From CAZTAO01 sp964611645 (GTDB taxonomy: Bacteria > Armatimonadota > UBA5829), in the NCBI GenBank assembly GCA_964611645.1, contig CAZTAO010000059.1, forward strand, positions 1 through 30,586: a stretch of DNA of 30,586 nucleotides, written 5' to 3'. Each line of letters opens with the position of its first letter. Position 1 is the first letter of the stretch. A program made the translations under genes and the position numbers. Under the pieces are notes generated by a model. It searched no databases. It was not told the DNA's origin and saw nothing but the letters and a program-made list of their open reading frames with translations. This document shows positions 7,390 through 16,613 of this stretch, one piece after another.

Positions 7390-10335
7390 CTAATCTTCTG
7401 CCGTGTCTTGCGATTCGTCCGCAGCCTCACCTTCATCTGGTTGCGGCTCTTCAGCTCCGGCAGCGCGAAGGATACTGCAGATGCGTGCGTAGTCGTTGGC
7501 TCTGCTTGACAAGGGATAACGCAAGGCCTGCTCCAAAGGCGTTCTTCTGGAGTCATCCTTGGCATTGACGTCGGCTCCAGACTTGACCAACATATCTACC
7601 TTCTTGGGACTGCCGTCCGCCACCGCTTTGTGCAGGGCCATTAGGCCCCATTGGTCGCGACACTCAAGATTCGGTTTGTGGCGCAGCAGTACCCTGAGAA
7701 CGGCTGGCGGAGCAAGCATCGTTGCACTGTCTCCTTCGTCATTCTGGCTGTCGATATCCGCTCCTCGATCCAAAAGCAGTTGAGCGATACTCGCTCTTCC
7801 GTGTTTGGCGGCGAGATGGAGAGCAGTAGAGCCGTCAGGCCCCTCCGCATTGACGTCCTCGCCGCTGTCCAAGAGCCTGACTACCTCGTCACGGTCACCG
7901 GTCGCGCCTGCAATCAGCAGCGGGCTGATTCCCTCTGTGCTAGAGCCAGCCTCCAGGAGCACCTGAATGCAATCTTTGCGTCCCACAAATGAGACTGAAG
8001 TCCACAGAGGCTGGAATTCCATTCCGACTAGGTCATTCACCTTAACACAGTTGGGGTCTGCGCCCGCCTCTATCAGCGCACTCAGACAGTCGGCACTATC
8101 GCTGAATGCGGCCGACACCAGGAGCGAGTTGAGTTCTCCCCGTTCGAGGTCGCACCCGTCAAGAAGCCGCCTGACCTCTTCGGCGTCTCCATTTTCAATA
8201 GCCTCACTGACCAATTCCGACCATTCCTCCACGACTTCTCTCCTTTTCTGATTGGTGGTCTCCGCAATATCTGCAGATGGCTGACACGTCGAGGGCGTAA
8301 TACCTGGCTCCTGGCCATCGTGATCTCGAGTCTCTGCTCTTTGACGGTCTGAAGTTGATGACGGCAATCCGTCGTGCGCGAGTTCCCCATCATTTGCGCT
8401 GACGGAGTTCGGCTCTTCTACATATACATAGGAATCATCGGCAGTTCGGACGAGTCTATGCGCGTGGGAGAGCCTATCTACAAACTGCTGCTCCGAAAGC
8501 CACAACTCATCGACCGCGTATGATTTCAACTCCTTCAAAGTTACCGAACCGCGGGCCCTCACAAACTCCTCAAGGACCACAACGACTTCAATCCTTTCGC
8601 GCCCCGGCAGGACCACGTATGGGTATCGCGGATAGTGGAGATTATCGTTATTCGAGATTCGGAGGCATGAGTAAAGCGCACTGTACGATGGAATGCTTGA
8701 TTCCGATAGCTCTTTGCTGAACTTCTCGTAGATTCCGGCGACCGAAACAACTGGAAGACCTGCGGCCAGCTTGCGTTGTAACCGGCACTCGATTTCTGCA
8801 ATCAGTTCATCAGGAATCTCTATCAGGCTGCGATGGATGTAGACCCCTCGGTCCCACGCAAACAATTTCGGCGACGTTTCGACCCAAGTGCGGACACTGG
8901 GCAAAGTCACGCGGGGGTCATTGGGGAGCAATCTCTTTGCCTGCTCGCACACCTCTTCGATGCGCATTGGCCTGCCCGCATCTTTCAATATGCTCTCTAT
9001 CTGTTGCGCCGGTGTTCCACGTCGCACGACCCGAGTGCCAGGGGGATAGACTACGTTGTCCGCGACTCGAATGCTGGCCTTTGGGGCCACGAAGCGAATG
9101 AACTCCGGGCTTAGAGTCACCTCGTCGTCGCACTGATCACATCCACCCTTCATTTCCTCAACTACGTTCTGCATGCTTCGTTCAGAACTGCCTTTGGCAA
9201 AGAGACTTCTCAAGCGCATTATGACAGACTCGCATTCCAAACACTTGCACCCTCGGTCGGAAACAATCTCGGTGTGCCTGTTGACATCGAATCGCTCGTT
9301 GAGAGATAGTATTGACCTAAGAGCCGGAATGCTTGGCTTTCTGTCCCACCTGAGCCTAGAGGCTATCCCTTTTGATAGATCATCAAGTGTGCACTTACCT
9401 CCCGCGCAGCCGAGACTAGCAGTAACTTCGTCCCAGAAGCGACGAAGCCTACACGCAACTTCTGGCAACTCAAGCTGTTTTCTAGCCTCTCTGTAAATCT
9501 GACCTATACGGCCTCGGCCTACTAATACAATCGACTCCAATTCATTTTCCGTTCTTATGTGGCCATCATCAAACCAACCCATTTTGCCTAGCATCACGTC
9601 GATCTCTCTCTCCTCCTGTGTCACCGTTCTCAGGAGTGCCAGAACCAGTGACTTGAAGCTGTCGAACGCCTCCGTTGAAAGCTCCGACTCCGGGCAGATC
9701 GGCAAAGGCTTCCACGGTCGCTCACGACGAGGAGGCTCTGGCGGCACGCAGTCAGCCAGACAAACGCTTAGCCGGTCAAGGGATAGTCTGTCTCCGCTGT
9801 TCAAGAGCTTGCGAAGGCAGTTCTGCGCTATCCTGATCTTCTCAATGGTTCCGTATCCGCAATTGCGTGATTTCAGGCTATCCGGGTCAACAGCCAGAAA
9901 GTCAGCTAGATGATTGACCTCAGCCATAGCGTCTCGGCCGCGTTTTTCAACAAACTCCAGGAGCACGTCCAAAATCCTCTGCTCGTCATCGACGCCGTAA
10001 ACTGGGTCATCCACTGGTGTTGGAGAGGGCGGGTCTTCCGTTCCAATTCCATTGTCGGATAAGGATTCCGTGCCTTTGGGTTTGAAGCGCTTAGCCAAAT
10101 GATCTCTTAGCTGGTCAGGGGTTACTGAGTCACTGCTGTTCAGAAGCTCACGGGTGCAGCTTTGCACTTCTCGGATTTTCTGAATGGTTCCGTTCCCGCA
10201 ATTTGGCAGCTCCAGCAGATCTTCCGGATCAATAGCCAAGAACCCAGTTATGTCACTAATCTCCACGCGTCGAATCACGTTCTTCGCACGGGTGCGCAGA
10301 AATTCCTCGACCACCTCGAACAACGTCTCGTTCAT
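7390..10335 (-). CDS. Multidomain protein: alphaCTD-like, sigma4-like HTH, winged helices, ankyrin repeats
   Basis: 981 residues; the ATG has a GAGGAGAGGAAG ribosome site. Two N-terminal modules (about 25-70 and 140-180) contain 'LPNCGNGTIQKIRE' and 'SRNCGYGTIEKIR', close to the helix-hairpin-helix of the RNA polymerase alpha C-terminal domain. Residues 240-290 hold 'VGRGRIGQIYREARKQL', which resembles the region 4 helix ('VTRERVRQIE...L') of sigma factors. Cysteine groups lie at 363/365/368 and 399/402. Residues 440-640 look like two or three winged helices (the first like HARE-HTH). A polar linker (640-700) leads to about six ankyrin repeats (705-965) and an acidic tail. I infer a DNA- or polymerase-binding regulator with a protein-sensing ankyrin region. 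Domain names rest on motif resemblance only. Confidence 0.7.
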   Translation of the reverse strand: MNETLFEVVEEFLRTRAKNVIRRVEISDITGFLAIDPEDLLELPNCGNGTIQKIREVQSCTRELLNSSDSVTPDQLRDHLAKRFKPKGTESLSDNGIGTEDPPSPTPVDDPVYGVDDEQRILDVLLEFVEKRGRDAMAEVNHLADFLAVDPDSLKSRNCGYGTIEKIRIAQNCLRKLLNSGDRLSLDRLSVCLADCVPPEPPRRERPWKPLPICPESELSTEAFDSFKSLVLALLRTVTQEEREIDVMLGKMGWFDDGHIRTENELESIVLVGRGRIGQIYREARKQLELPEVACRLRRFWDEVTASLGCAGGKCTLDDLSKGIASRLRWDRKPSIPALRSILSLNERFDVNRHTEIVSDRGCKCLECESVIMRLRSLFAKGSSERSMQNVVEEMKGGCDQCDDEVTLSPEFIRFVAPKASIRVADNVVYPPGTRVVRRGTPAQQIESILKDAGRPMRIEEVCEQAKRLLPNDPRVTLPSVRTWVETSPKLFAWDRGVYIHRSLIEIPDELIAEIECRLQRKLAAGLPVVSVAGIYEKFSKELSESSIPSYSALYSCLRISNNDNLHYPRYPYVVLPGRERIEVVVVLEEFVRARGSVTLKELKSYAVDELWLSEQQFVDRLSHAHRLVRTADDSYVYVEEPNSVSANDGELAHDGLPSSTSDRQRAETRDHDGQEPGITPSTCQPSADIAETTNQKRREVVEEWSELVSEAIENGDAEEVRRLLDGCDLERGELNSLLVSAAFSDSADCLSALIEAGADPNCVKVNDLVGMEFQPLWTSVSFVGRKDCIQVLLEAGSSTEGISPLLIAGATGDRDEVVRLLDSGEDVNAEGPDGSTALHLAAKHGRASIAQLLLDRGADIDSQNDEGDSATMLAPPAVLRVLLRHKPNLECRDQWGLMALHKAVADGSPKKVDMLVKSGADVNAKDDSRRTPLEQALRYPLSSRANDYARICSILRAAGAEEPQPDEGEAADESQDTAED

Positions 10336-10372
10336 TACACTTCCTCTCCTCCTCTGTCTGCCGGCACTCCGA

Positions 10373-10999
10373 TTAGAACCCTACGGACACCGGTCGTTCG
10401 GCACCATTGGGAGCAACAATGTAGTTTTGTGTGCGGAAGCCTTGGAGGCAAGCGACGATACCCCAGGGGAAACTTTCGCAATATACATTCCACTGCCGCA
10501 ATGCTCCGTTATATGCTTCCCTCATATCCGCTATGTTCGACTCGATATCGGATAACTCCTCCTGCAATAGGAGGAAGTTCTGATTCGCTTTGAGTTCGGG
10601 GTACGCTTCAACGACCGCAAACAGCGTCTTTAGAACGGACGTAAGAACATCTTGGGCGTGTGCCGCCTCCAGTGTGGATCGGGGGTTCACAACCAAGCCG
10701 CGCAACTCAGTTACTCGCTCAAACGCCGTGATCTCGTGTTTAGCGTAACCCCGTACCGTACTTACCAAGCTATTTACGAGGTCGAATCTGCGCTGCATCA
10801 GTACATCGACGTTAGCCCAGGCATTTTTCACCATATTCTGTAAACGCACAAATTCGTTGTATACCTTTGCGTAGGCGATCATCGACATCAGCGCGATTCC
10901 CCAAATTAACCAGCCGAGACTGCTGATGATCAGGCCACTCAAGAGATAAACTGCAAAAACCAGCCCAACGAAGCCTACCACTCCAAATAATCCGCGCAT
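10373..10999 (-). CDS. lemA: LemA family protein
   Basis: 208 residues. An N-terminal hydrophobic region (about 3-45) contains one or two membrane segments. The cytosol- or periplasm-facing helical bundle has the LemA signature: 'YNEFVRLQNMVKNAWANVDV', 'QRRFDLVNSLVSTVRGYAKHE', 'AYPELKANQNFLLLQEELSD' and 'AYNGALRQWN...SFPWGIVA'. LemA proteins are widespread membrane-associated proteins without a firmly known biochemical role. The ATG overlaps the stop of the preceding membrane protein (TAATG), so the two are translationally coupled. A LemA inside an AAA+/vWA operon suggests it acts as a membrane partner there. Confidence 0.92.
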   Translation of the reverse strand: MRGLFGVVGFVGLVFAVYLLSGLIISSLGWLIWGIALMSMIAYAKVYNEFVRLQNMVKNAWANVDVLMQRRFDLVNSLVSTVRGYAKHEITAFERVTELRGLVVNPRSTLEAAHAQDVLTSVLKTLFAVVEAYPELKANQNFLLLQEELSDIESNIADMREAYNGALRQWNVYCESFPWGIVACLQGFRTQNYIVAPNGAERPVSVGF

Positions 11000-12327
11000 T
11001 ATGCACCCCCTTTCTGTTGTTGCAGTGGCCTCCGCCAGAAACCCCTCCTCTTGGGGCCGGAGGCTTCACCAAACGGAAAGTGATCTCTGGCCACAGACGC
11101 CACCTGGATCGGCTCAAGCTGAGTGACCAACTCATCCACCGCGGCGTGAATTCGTCCAGCTTCCTTTACGGCCATAGCTCTGAGGGCAGCGAAACGTGAA
11201 TGCTGGCACTCAAGCTCGGCTGTGACATTCAGGAGTTCACGGTCGCAATCGGCAACAACTGCGGCTAGTTTGAATGCGCATATCACTTCCGGGCTCTGTC
11301 GCTTCACATTCACCCACTCAAGCTGTTCTGAGAGGATCACGCCTAATCTGAGGCTATTCTCCGCAGTGCTCCAAGCGTGGCTGGCCTTACTGGCAAGATA
11401 TGGACAACTGATCAACACGCCGATGAGAACATACACTCCGATCGGAAGCAAGCCGACGCCGGGCATGTGTTCACCCATACGCTGGCTCTGAAGAAGCAGC
11501 AGGTGGTGGAGACTCCGCAGTCCATAAGTCTCTAAGGCAACCTCGCTGATCACCAGGATTGCAGCAATGGTCACAAACGCAATCGTGAGAAGTTGCCCAC
11601 GGTGCCGCGGAAACGCGGCATCTTCCCTGCTGCGCGCGACGGAGGCGACCGCTCTTTCCACCGCCTGCCCGATGAACTTTTCGACTGCCAACCCAATGCC
11701 GAGCATGACCAGTAGTATGGTCACGTTCTGGCCTCGTTGGATGTCGGCGAGCCGAATTGCCCCGATCAGGGTACCGAGCGAAAGGCCTACCACCGAGCCG
11801 GCCAGGAGCGCCCCAAAGAACTCAAGCAGCATGGCCCCGAGCCTTGCAGCCAGTCCACCCCGCGCAGCCTCTGGGGGTTCGATCCCGTGCTGGCCTGCAG
11901 TTTCTAGAACGCTCGGCGCTGCTTGAAGCAACGCGCGATCAAGCTTCTGCGGTGTTATCGGATCGTCCGGCGCTTCATCCACCACAATTCCCGCCTGTGC
12001 TGTCGCCTGAGCCAGTTCATGCAGAGACTCTGATCTTTCGGACTCCAAGGCACCAGCCTTTGACTTCAGAAGGTCTACCCTCTCCTTGATCTCATTCGCG
12101 CCAGCCACTAACTCATACCATGCGGACTCTAGCCTCGCCTTCGAGTTCCAAAGCCACTGAATGCTATGAAGCGGATGGTTCGTATCTCGCAGCGCCTGGG
12201 CGAGATCATCCACTATGCCCCTGACCTTGTGGAAATAGACTATGGGGCAATCCGCCTTGGAGTCATCCTTATCTGTGTCTGCCGCATCGGGCCAGAATGA
12301 TGTACCTACCGTCATATCGTCATTCAT
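10999..12327 (-). CDS. Four-helix membrane protein with coiled-coil-like ends, unknown function
   Basis: 442 residues, not recognised as a named family. Residues 30-115 are helical and charged. About four membrane segments follow (near 165-192, 202-222, 246-268 and 292-314), and the cytoplasmic C-terminal part (320-420) is again helical and ends in a basic stretch (KRRGFWRR). Its ATG overlaps the vWA stop by ATGA and its stop overlaps the LemA ATG, so it is stoichiometrically tied to both. I infer that it forms the membrane core of a vWA-membrane protein-LemA complex. Confidence 0.75.
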   Translation of the reverse strand: MNDDMTVGTSFWPDAADTDKDDSKADCPIVYFHKVRGIVDDLAQALRDTNHPLHSIQWLWNSKARLESAWYELVAGANEIKERVDLLKSKAGALESERSESLHELAQATAQAGIVVDEAPDDPITPQKLDRALLQAAPSVLETAGQHGIEPPEAARGGLAARLGAMLLEFFGALLAGSVVGLSLGTLIGAIRLADIQRGQNVTILLVMLGIGLAVEKFIGQAVERAVASVARSREDAAFPRHRGQLLTIAFVTIAAILVISEVALETYGLRSLHHLLLLQSQRMGEHMPGVGLLPIGVYVLIGVLISCPYLASKASHAWSTAENSLRLGVILSEQLEWVNVKRQSPEVICAFKLAAVVADCDRELLNVTAELECQHSRFAALRAMAVKEAGRIHAAVDELVTQLEPIQVASVARDHFPFGEASGPKRRGFWRRPLQQQKGGA

Positions 12328-13016
12328 CTTGTTCCTCCATTCTCGAATCTGTCAAAAAAGCTCTCACCAGCACTGCGGGTATCGCCCAGGTCTCCGGACA
12401 CCAGCAGCGAGTTCCCGAATCCTCTCAAGGTCTCCTCGACGGGGTTTCTGTTGGAAACCGCGACTGGGGCAACCCACACGGCAGCAACCTTTTCGTTCAG
12501 GCTGGCGACTACCCGCCTCGTTCTGGTCCTATCGTTGTCCTCACCGTCGGTCAATAATATGATTCCTGTTCGGAATCCGCGGGCGTTCTGCGTTTCTCGA
12601 GCCACCTGGTCGAGTGCAACGGCAGGTAATGTGCCAAACTTTCGGGTTCGGTAGGTCCTGAATCTGTTCACTGCCTGGCACATTTCAAACGCGTCCGCAG
12701 GGCGGCCCTGAAACAGTTTGGACGAGGTATCCGAGTACTCGATCATCACGATTTCGGTGTTCGGGGGAAGACGATCAGCGGCCGCATATATGAGCTTGCC
12801 GACAGCATCCCGGCGCTGGGCAGTCATACTCCCACTTGTATCCACGACGATAAACAGCCGCAACGGCTTAGCAGCTCTGGACGCGTTTGTAGCGAAGCAC
12901 ACAAAGCCGATTACGGTCGCGAGAATCACTATGCCTACCGCTACCAACCAGTAATCACCCTGAGAATGAGTTGACCAAGCAGCCTCAGCATGGGGTCTGC
13001 CATAAGATCGATTCAT
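12324..13016 (-). CDS. Membrane-anchored von Willebrand factor A (vWA) protein
   Basis: 230 residues from the ATG at 13016, preferred over an upstream in-frame ATG because AAAGGA lies seven bases before it. One transmembrane helix (about 22-43) is followed by a vWA domain (52-200). The metal-ion-dependent adhesion site is intact: DTSGS at 59-63, a threonine near 129 (KFGTLPAV) and TDGED at 156-160. vWA proteins commonly pair with AAA+ ATPases as substrate or partner-binding subunits. Here the AAA+ gene is directly upstream (22 bp) and the next gene overlaps by ATGA. Confidence 0.88.
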   Translation of the reverse strand: MNRSYGRPHAEAAWSTHSQGDYWLVAVGIVILATVIGFVCFATNASRAAKPLRLFIVVDTSGSMTAQRRDAVGKLIYAAADRLPPNTEIVMIEYSDTSSKLFQGRPADAFEMCQAVNRFRTYRTRKFGTLPAVALDQVARETQNARGFRTGIILLTDGEDNDRTRTRRVVASLNEKVAAVWVAPVAVSNRNPVEETLRGFGNSLLVSGDLGDTRSAGESFFDRFENGGTR

Positions 13017-13038
13017 GTTGTAATCCTTTCTTTCGCAG

Positions 13039-14403
13039 CTAATTGGCCAGGAACCCGATGTGCCTGCTATTGGAGCTATCCTCTCTGTAGTCAGCCACCG
13101 CCAGGCGCGCACCTTCTTCGAGATCTTCGAGTCTTATTGACGGTTCTCCCAGGCTCTCATCCGCCCTGAGGATGGCTCGCGAGGCTGCGTGCAAGACCGA
13201 ATTCTTAATTAGCCCGCCACTCAACGGGAACTTCGCAGCGAGAAGTCCTGTGTCGATCTCGCTAGCCCCGGGAATTTTCGCGAGATGGTTCTGCCAAATC
13301 TGGGCCCGTTCATTCTCGCCAGGCATAGGTATCTCAATCTTGGCCTGGATGCGCCGGTCCACTGCTCCATCCAGGTTCGACGCCAAGTTGCTGGTTAGAA
13401 TCAGAACGCCATCGAAGTTCTCTATCTGTTGGAGTAACACGGCGCACTCCTGGTTAATATAGTGGTCTGTGCCATTGGAGGGACTGGATATCCGCGCCGA
13501 GAGAAGACTATCGCATTCGTCGAGGAGGAGAACTGCCTTCTCGGCAGTTGCGCTCTTGAAGAGGCCCGAGATGCCTTTACTCGTCTCTCCCACGTACTTA
13601 TTCACAAGGGATGGATAGTCGGCTTTAAGTAGTGGACTGTTGACCTCCGAAGCGATGGCTTCCGCTAGGAGAGTCTTGCCCGTACCTGGCGGCCCGAACA
13701 GCAGGATCGTCGCCCCGCGGCCGTAGCTGATTGTCTCCCCAAACCATTCATCCAGGCGGTCAGCCTTTTTATGTTGGGTAAGCACAGTTCGAACTCGGTC
13801 GACGATGCTCTGCGGCAAGACTACATCTTTCATGGTGAACCTAGGTGTCGTCAACTCGCCGGCCCCACATCTCCTAACCATCGTCTGATCCTGCTGCTTC
13901 GCAATGCTTGTGCCTCGCTGGACCGCAATTAGCACGTCGTCGGCGACTGAATAATGCCGATCTAGCACCGAGGGTTCATCAGGGTCGACCGCAATAACCA
14001 GCCCGGACCTGATGAGTAACCCGTCGGGCAGCAAGTACTGGACCAAGCTCAGGGCATCTTTGCATTCAACAAGACCAGTCAAGATCTCCGCGCCGCAGGG
14101 AAGGCCGTATCTCGGGCTGTTACTGACGCCCATGAGCTTACTGCACAGCGTGGCGAAGAATATGTGCTGCTCCGGACGACTCAAGTGGCCAAGCGTTTGT
14201 TCTAGCCTGACACCCAGAGCCCCTGCGAGAAGACAATCGATATGCCTGAGAGTTTCGAGTTTGCCCTTCTTGATCGCGGATTCGTCAGAGCCAGGGCTGG
14301 GCCGTGTGAACCTCGACTTAATTAGCTTCGTGTAGAGATCCAAGAGTTGGGACATCGATTCGGTTGTGATCGTGCTGTTTGCAGAAACAGTAGCAGTTGC
14401 CAT
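13039..14403 (-). CDS. AAA+ ATPase (classic AAA type)
   Basis: 454 residues from the ATG at 14403, which has GGAGGT seven bases upstream. The N-terminal half (1-190) is a helical region of unknown role. The AAA+ core has Walker A GPPGTGKT (about 237-244), the pore-loop-like 'LVNKYVGET', Walker B VLLLDECDSLL (about 291-301), sensor 1 'LILTSNLASNLD' and a paired arginine 'DRRIQAKIEIPMP' typical of the classic AAA (FtsH/p97/FIGL-like) clade rather than MoxR. It is presumably a hexameric remodelling ATPase. Its location between a YbjN-like protein and a vWA protein suggests it drives conformational changes in that complex. Confidence 0.9.
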   Translation of the reverse strand: MATATVSANSTITTESMSQLLDLYTKLIKSRFTRPSPGSDESAIKKGKLETLRHIDCLLAGALGVRLEQTLGHLSRPEQHIFFATLCSKLMGVSNSPRYGLPCGAEILTGLVECKDALSLVQYLLPDGLLIRSGLVIAVDPDEPSVLDRHYSVADDVLIAVQRGTSIAKQQDQTMVRRCGAGELTTPRFTMKDVVLPQSIVDRVRTVLTQHKKADRLDEWFGETISYGRGATILLFGPPGTGKTLLAEAIASEVNSPLLKADYPSLVNKYVGETSKGISGLFKSATAEKAVLLLDECDSLLSARISSPSNGTDHYINQECAVLLQQIENFDGVLILTSNLASNLDGAVDRRIQAKIEIPMPGENERAQIWQNHLAKIPGASEIDTGLLAAKFPLSGGLIKNSVLHAASRAILRADESLGEPSIRLEDLEEGARLAVADYREDSSNSRHIGFLAN

Positions 14404-14449
14404 CCTGAGTACCTCCGATGAAAATTGTTCTGATTGACGTAATTCTCGA

Positions 14450-15253
14450 CTACACTGACGGTGCTGAGTCATCATTCCCCGGCGTTCGGATCTTCTTCAT
14501 CAGACCAAGGAAAGCATTATGCCTCTGCGCGACTACACCGGCGATTTTCAGGAGTCTCAGCCATGTGCGTCTGTTCATGGCGGGCTCGTTTCTCGCCAAG
14601 GCAAAGTCTTGATACTCCCTGAAGAGTACCCGACTGTCTTCCATTGCGTGCGGGTCAAGGTCGAACGCTTCAAGAAATGCACTGATCTGAGCAAGCTGTT
14701 CATCGCTCGGGATGCCTGGATCTTCGTCGAAAAGGCTGCGAAGCGCATCATCCACAGCTCTCGTGCTGGGCGTCAAGCCGCCACGAATCAGCGCCATCAT
14801 TGGGTCTTCTTCTGACTCGGACGCCTCCTCGTCTTTTCCTTCCTCGCCGTTGAGGATGGCTAGTAGAGCCGGTCGCTCAACCGTGGCGGCGTGGACGATC
14901 ATCCCGAATAAGTTCCTCAAAACATCAGCGCTCACGGTGTCGTGGTCTATGGGGTAATCGATATCAAGGATTACCTCGCCATCGCGCTTATCCACCGCCG
15001 TTTTGACACACCGCAACCGCCAGCTGATGTCAAGCAATGCGGTCAGTAGCTCTTGTGATGGCTCAGCTCCGGCATTCAACCAGTTGTTAATTCTGAACTT
15101 GAGCCAGACACCGTCTAGGTGAAGCATAACGTGCTCCGTGCCGCCAGATGGAACGGGGAAGGGCAATGTGTAGATCGGCAAGTCCTGATCAGCTCTCTTG
15201 TAGAAGGAGAAGCCGCATTCTCGAAGTGAGTTTTCCAGTTCTGTCTGTGTCAT
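14450..15253 (-). CDS. YbjN-like (type III chaperone-like fold) protein, tentative
   Basis: 267 residues; the ATG has AAGGAGAG close upstream. Residues 10-135 alternate strands and helices, with 'LHLDGVWLKFRINNWLN' and 'DGEVILDIDYPID....VLRNLFGMIVHAA', which recalls the YbjN/CesT-like chaperone fold. A very acidic linker follows (about 146-157, EEGKDEEASESEED), then a helical C-terminal domain (160-267). The function is not known. By position directly upstream of the AAA+ gene, it could be an adaptor or chaperone. The family assignment is by pattern only. Confidence 0.6.
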   Translation of the reverse strand: MTQTELENSLRECGFSFYKRADQDLPIYTLPFPVPSGGTEHVMLHLDGVWLKFRINNWLNAGAEPSQELLTALLDISWRLRCVKTAVDKRDGEVILDIDYPIDHDTVSADVLRNLFGMIVHAATVERPALLAILNGEEGKDEEASESEEDPMMALIRGGLTPSTRAVDDALRSLFDEDPGIPSDEQLAQISAFLEAFDLDPHAMEDSRVLFREYQDFALARNEPAMNRRTWLRLLKIAGVVAQRHNAFLGLMKKIRTPGNDDSAPSV

Positions 15254-15353
15254 TTTGTCTCTCCTTTTTCTGATTGTGTCTCAGTCGGGTCCAAACGGGT
15301 CCACCATGTAATGGGATAATTGGGTGTTTTATGTTTTGGCCGTGCTGTCGTCA
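15254..15353. other. Gap with tandem 10-bp-spaced direct repeat CGGGTCCA
   Basis: CGGGTCCA occurs at 15286-15293 and 15296-15303, one helical turn apart, upstream of the YbjN-like gene. It may be a regulator site or an internal control point in the operon. No gene fits here. Confidence 0.35.
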
Positions 15354-16613
15354 CTAGCTGACTAGCTGGCCTAGGAAGCCAGCCATCTTTCTATTCACAT
15401 AACGGTCAACCAGGAATAGACCGGCTTCGAGTTCCTGTTCGCTTGGGCTTCCGATATCAAGGACCGCTAAGCTCTGTGCCAAACCTCGGGCCTGGTCGTC
15501 TCCCATTTTGGCAAGAGCTTCCAAAGCCTGGCGGCACACGTAGAAATCGTGACTATGCCGCGTCACGAGTTGGGACATCAGAACTGGGATCGAGGCTGGG
15601 TCCGCGATCTCTCCGATTACTTCTGCGACCCGTGCGCGAACGGCGGGTGAGCAGCAGCCGGAGGCCAATGCCCACATATAATCGTCGTAGAGCCACGGCA
15701 TGCTGGTGAGTTCCTTTTCCGCATCGAGAAACTCTCGATTGGTGTTCCCTAGAATGGCCATTTGAAGAGGTCTGGCATATGCGGAGACTTTGCAGAGTCG
15801 CTCCAGGCTTCGGCACGCAGCTTCTGTGACCAGTGTGTAGCGATTGTCCGCAATGACATCGGCCAACACCATCACAGATCGGGGTGAAACGATCCAGCCG
15901 AGAGCGCCTGCTGCCGCGAGTTTGACATCGAGCGCCTCTTCATCGTCTAGAAGAATTCCAGCCAGAGGCTCTACGGCTCCCAACCCGAAATCGCCAAGCC
16001 ATGTCGTAGCCCAGACCCGTATTTTCGCGTTGGGCGCTTCGATGAGTCTGAGCAAATGGGTCAACGCGAGAGTCCGGGCTCCTATCGACTCAAGAACCCA
16101 GAGAGCCCGAAGCCCCAATTCGTCCCCAGCATCAATGAGATCAGCCACGTCAGAAAGCCCCTGAAGATCGTCAGATTCGATCAACTTCTGGATAACCGCC
16201 GGGCAGTCTTCACCCCAGAATTCAGCCGCGCCGGGAACCGCCAGCATCACGTCCATTACCGAGGCCTTCACTTCGCCCAAGATGCGAGCAACCGTTCGGC
16301 TGAAGCTGCCCTCGGGCAGTGCCGCCAACTTCCGCGTCAGAAGGTAGATCGAGCGACGCCCGACGGTAGACAGGGCCGCTTCCGCGAGGACAGCCACCTC
16401 CCGATCCGGATCGTCAAGGGCAGTCACGATCGCATCGATCAGGACTGCGGCATCTCCGAGACCCGTTTCAGTCACCGTGAGACCTATCAAGGCTCCCTGC
16501 CTGGTCTCCGAATCGATGCTGGGATCTTGGAGTTGGTCCAGCAGGTAAAGGCTATGTGTCGTCACTTGCGATTCCACTTCAAGTATGTTCGTTATTGGTG
16601 CCATTTGCTTCAT
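15354..16613 (-). CDS. HEAT-repeat scaffold protein
   Basis: 419 residues made almost wholly of HEAT-like helical pairs, for example 'LVDAIVTALDDPDREVAVLAEAALS'-type units, 'AKIRVWATTWLGDFGLGAVEPLAGIL', 'KLAAAGALGWI' and 'RARVAEVIGEIADPASIPVLMSQL'. It has no enzyme motif, signal peptide or membrane segment. The first ATG (16613) overlaps the stop of a 36-codon ORF by ATGA, which favours coupled translation from there. A second ATG at 16604 has AAAGGGA at normal spacing and would give 416 residues. Its likely role is a protein-binding scaffold for the operon's AAA+ system. Confidence 0.82.
   Translation of the reverse strand: MKQMAPITNILEVESQVTTHSLYLLDQLQDPSIDSETRQGALIGLTVTETGLGDAAVLIDAIVTALDDPDREVAVLAEAALSTVGRRSIYLLTRKLAALPEGSFSRTVARILGEVKASVMDVMLAVPGAAEFWGEDCPAVIQKLIESDDLQGLSDVADLIDAGDELGLRALWVLESIGARTLALTHLLRLIEAPNAKIRVWATTWLGDFGLGAVEPLAGILLDDEEALDVKLAAAGALGWIVSPRSVMVLADVIADNRYTLVTEAACRSLERLCKVSAYARPLQMAILGNTNREFLDAEKELTSMPWLYDDYMWALASGCCSPAVRARVAEVIGEIADPASIPVLMSQLVTRHSHDFYVCRQALEALAKMGDDQARGLAQSLAVLDIGSPSEQELEAGLFLVDRYVNRKMAGFLGQLVS

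Noticed and set aside
6722..7393. Plus-strand frame of 223 codons over the small ankyrin gene
   Set aside because: Antisense to a gene with clear ankyrin and cysteine motifs; no recognisable protein.
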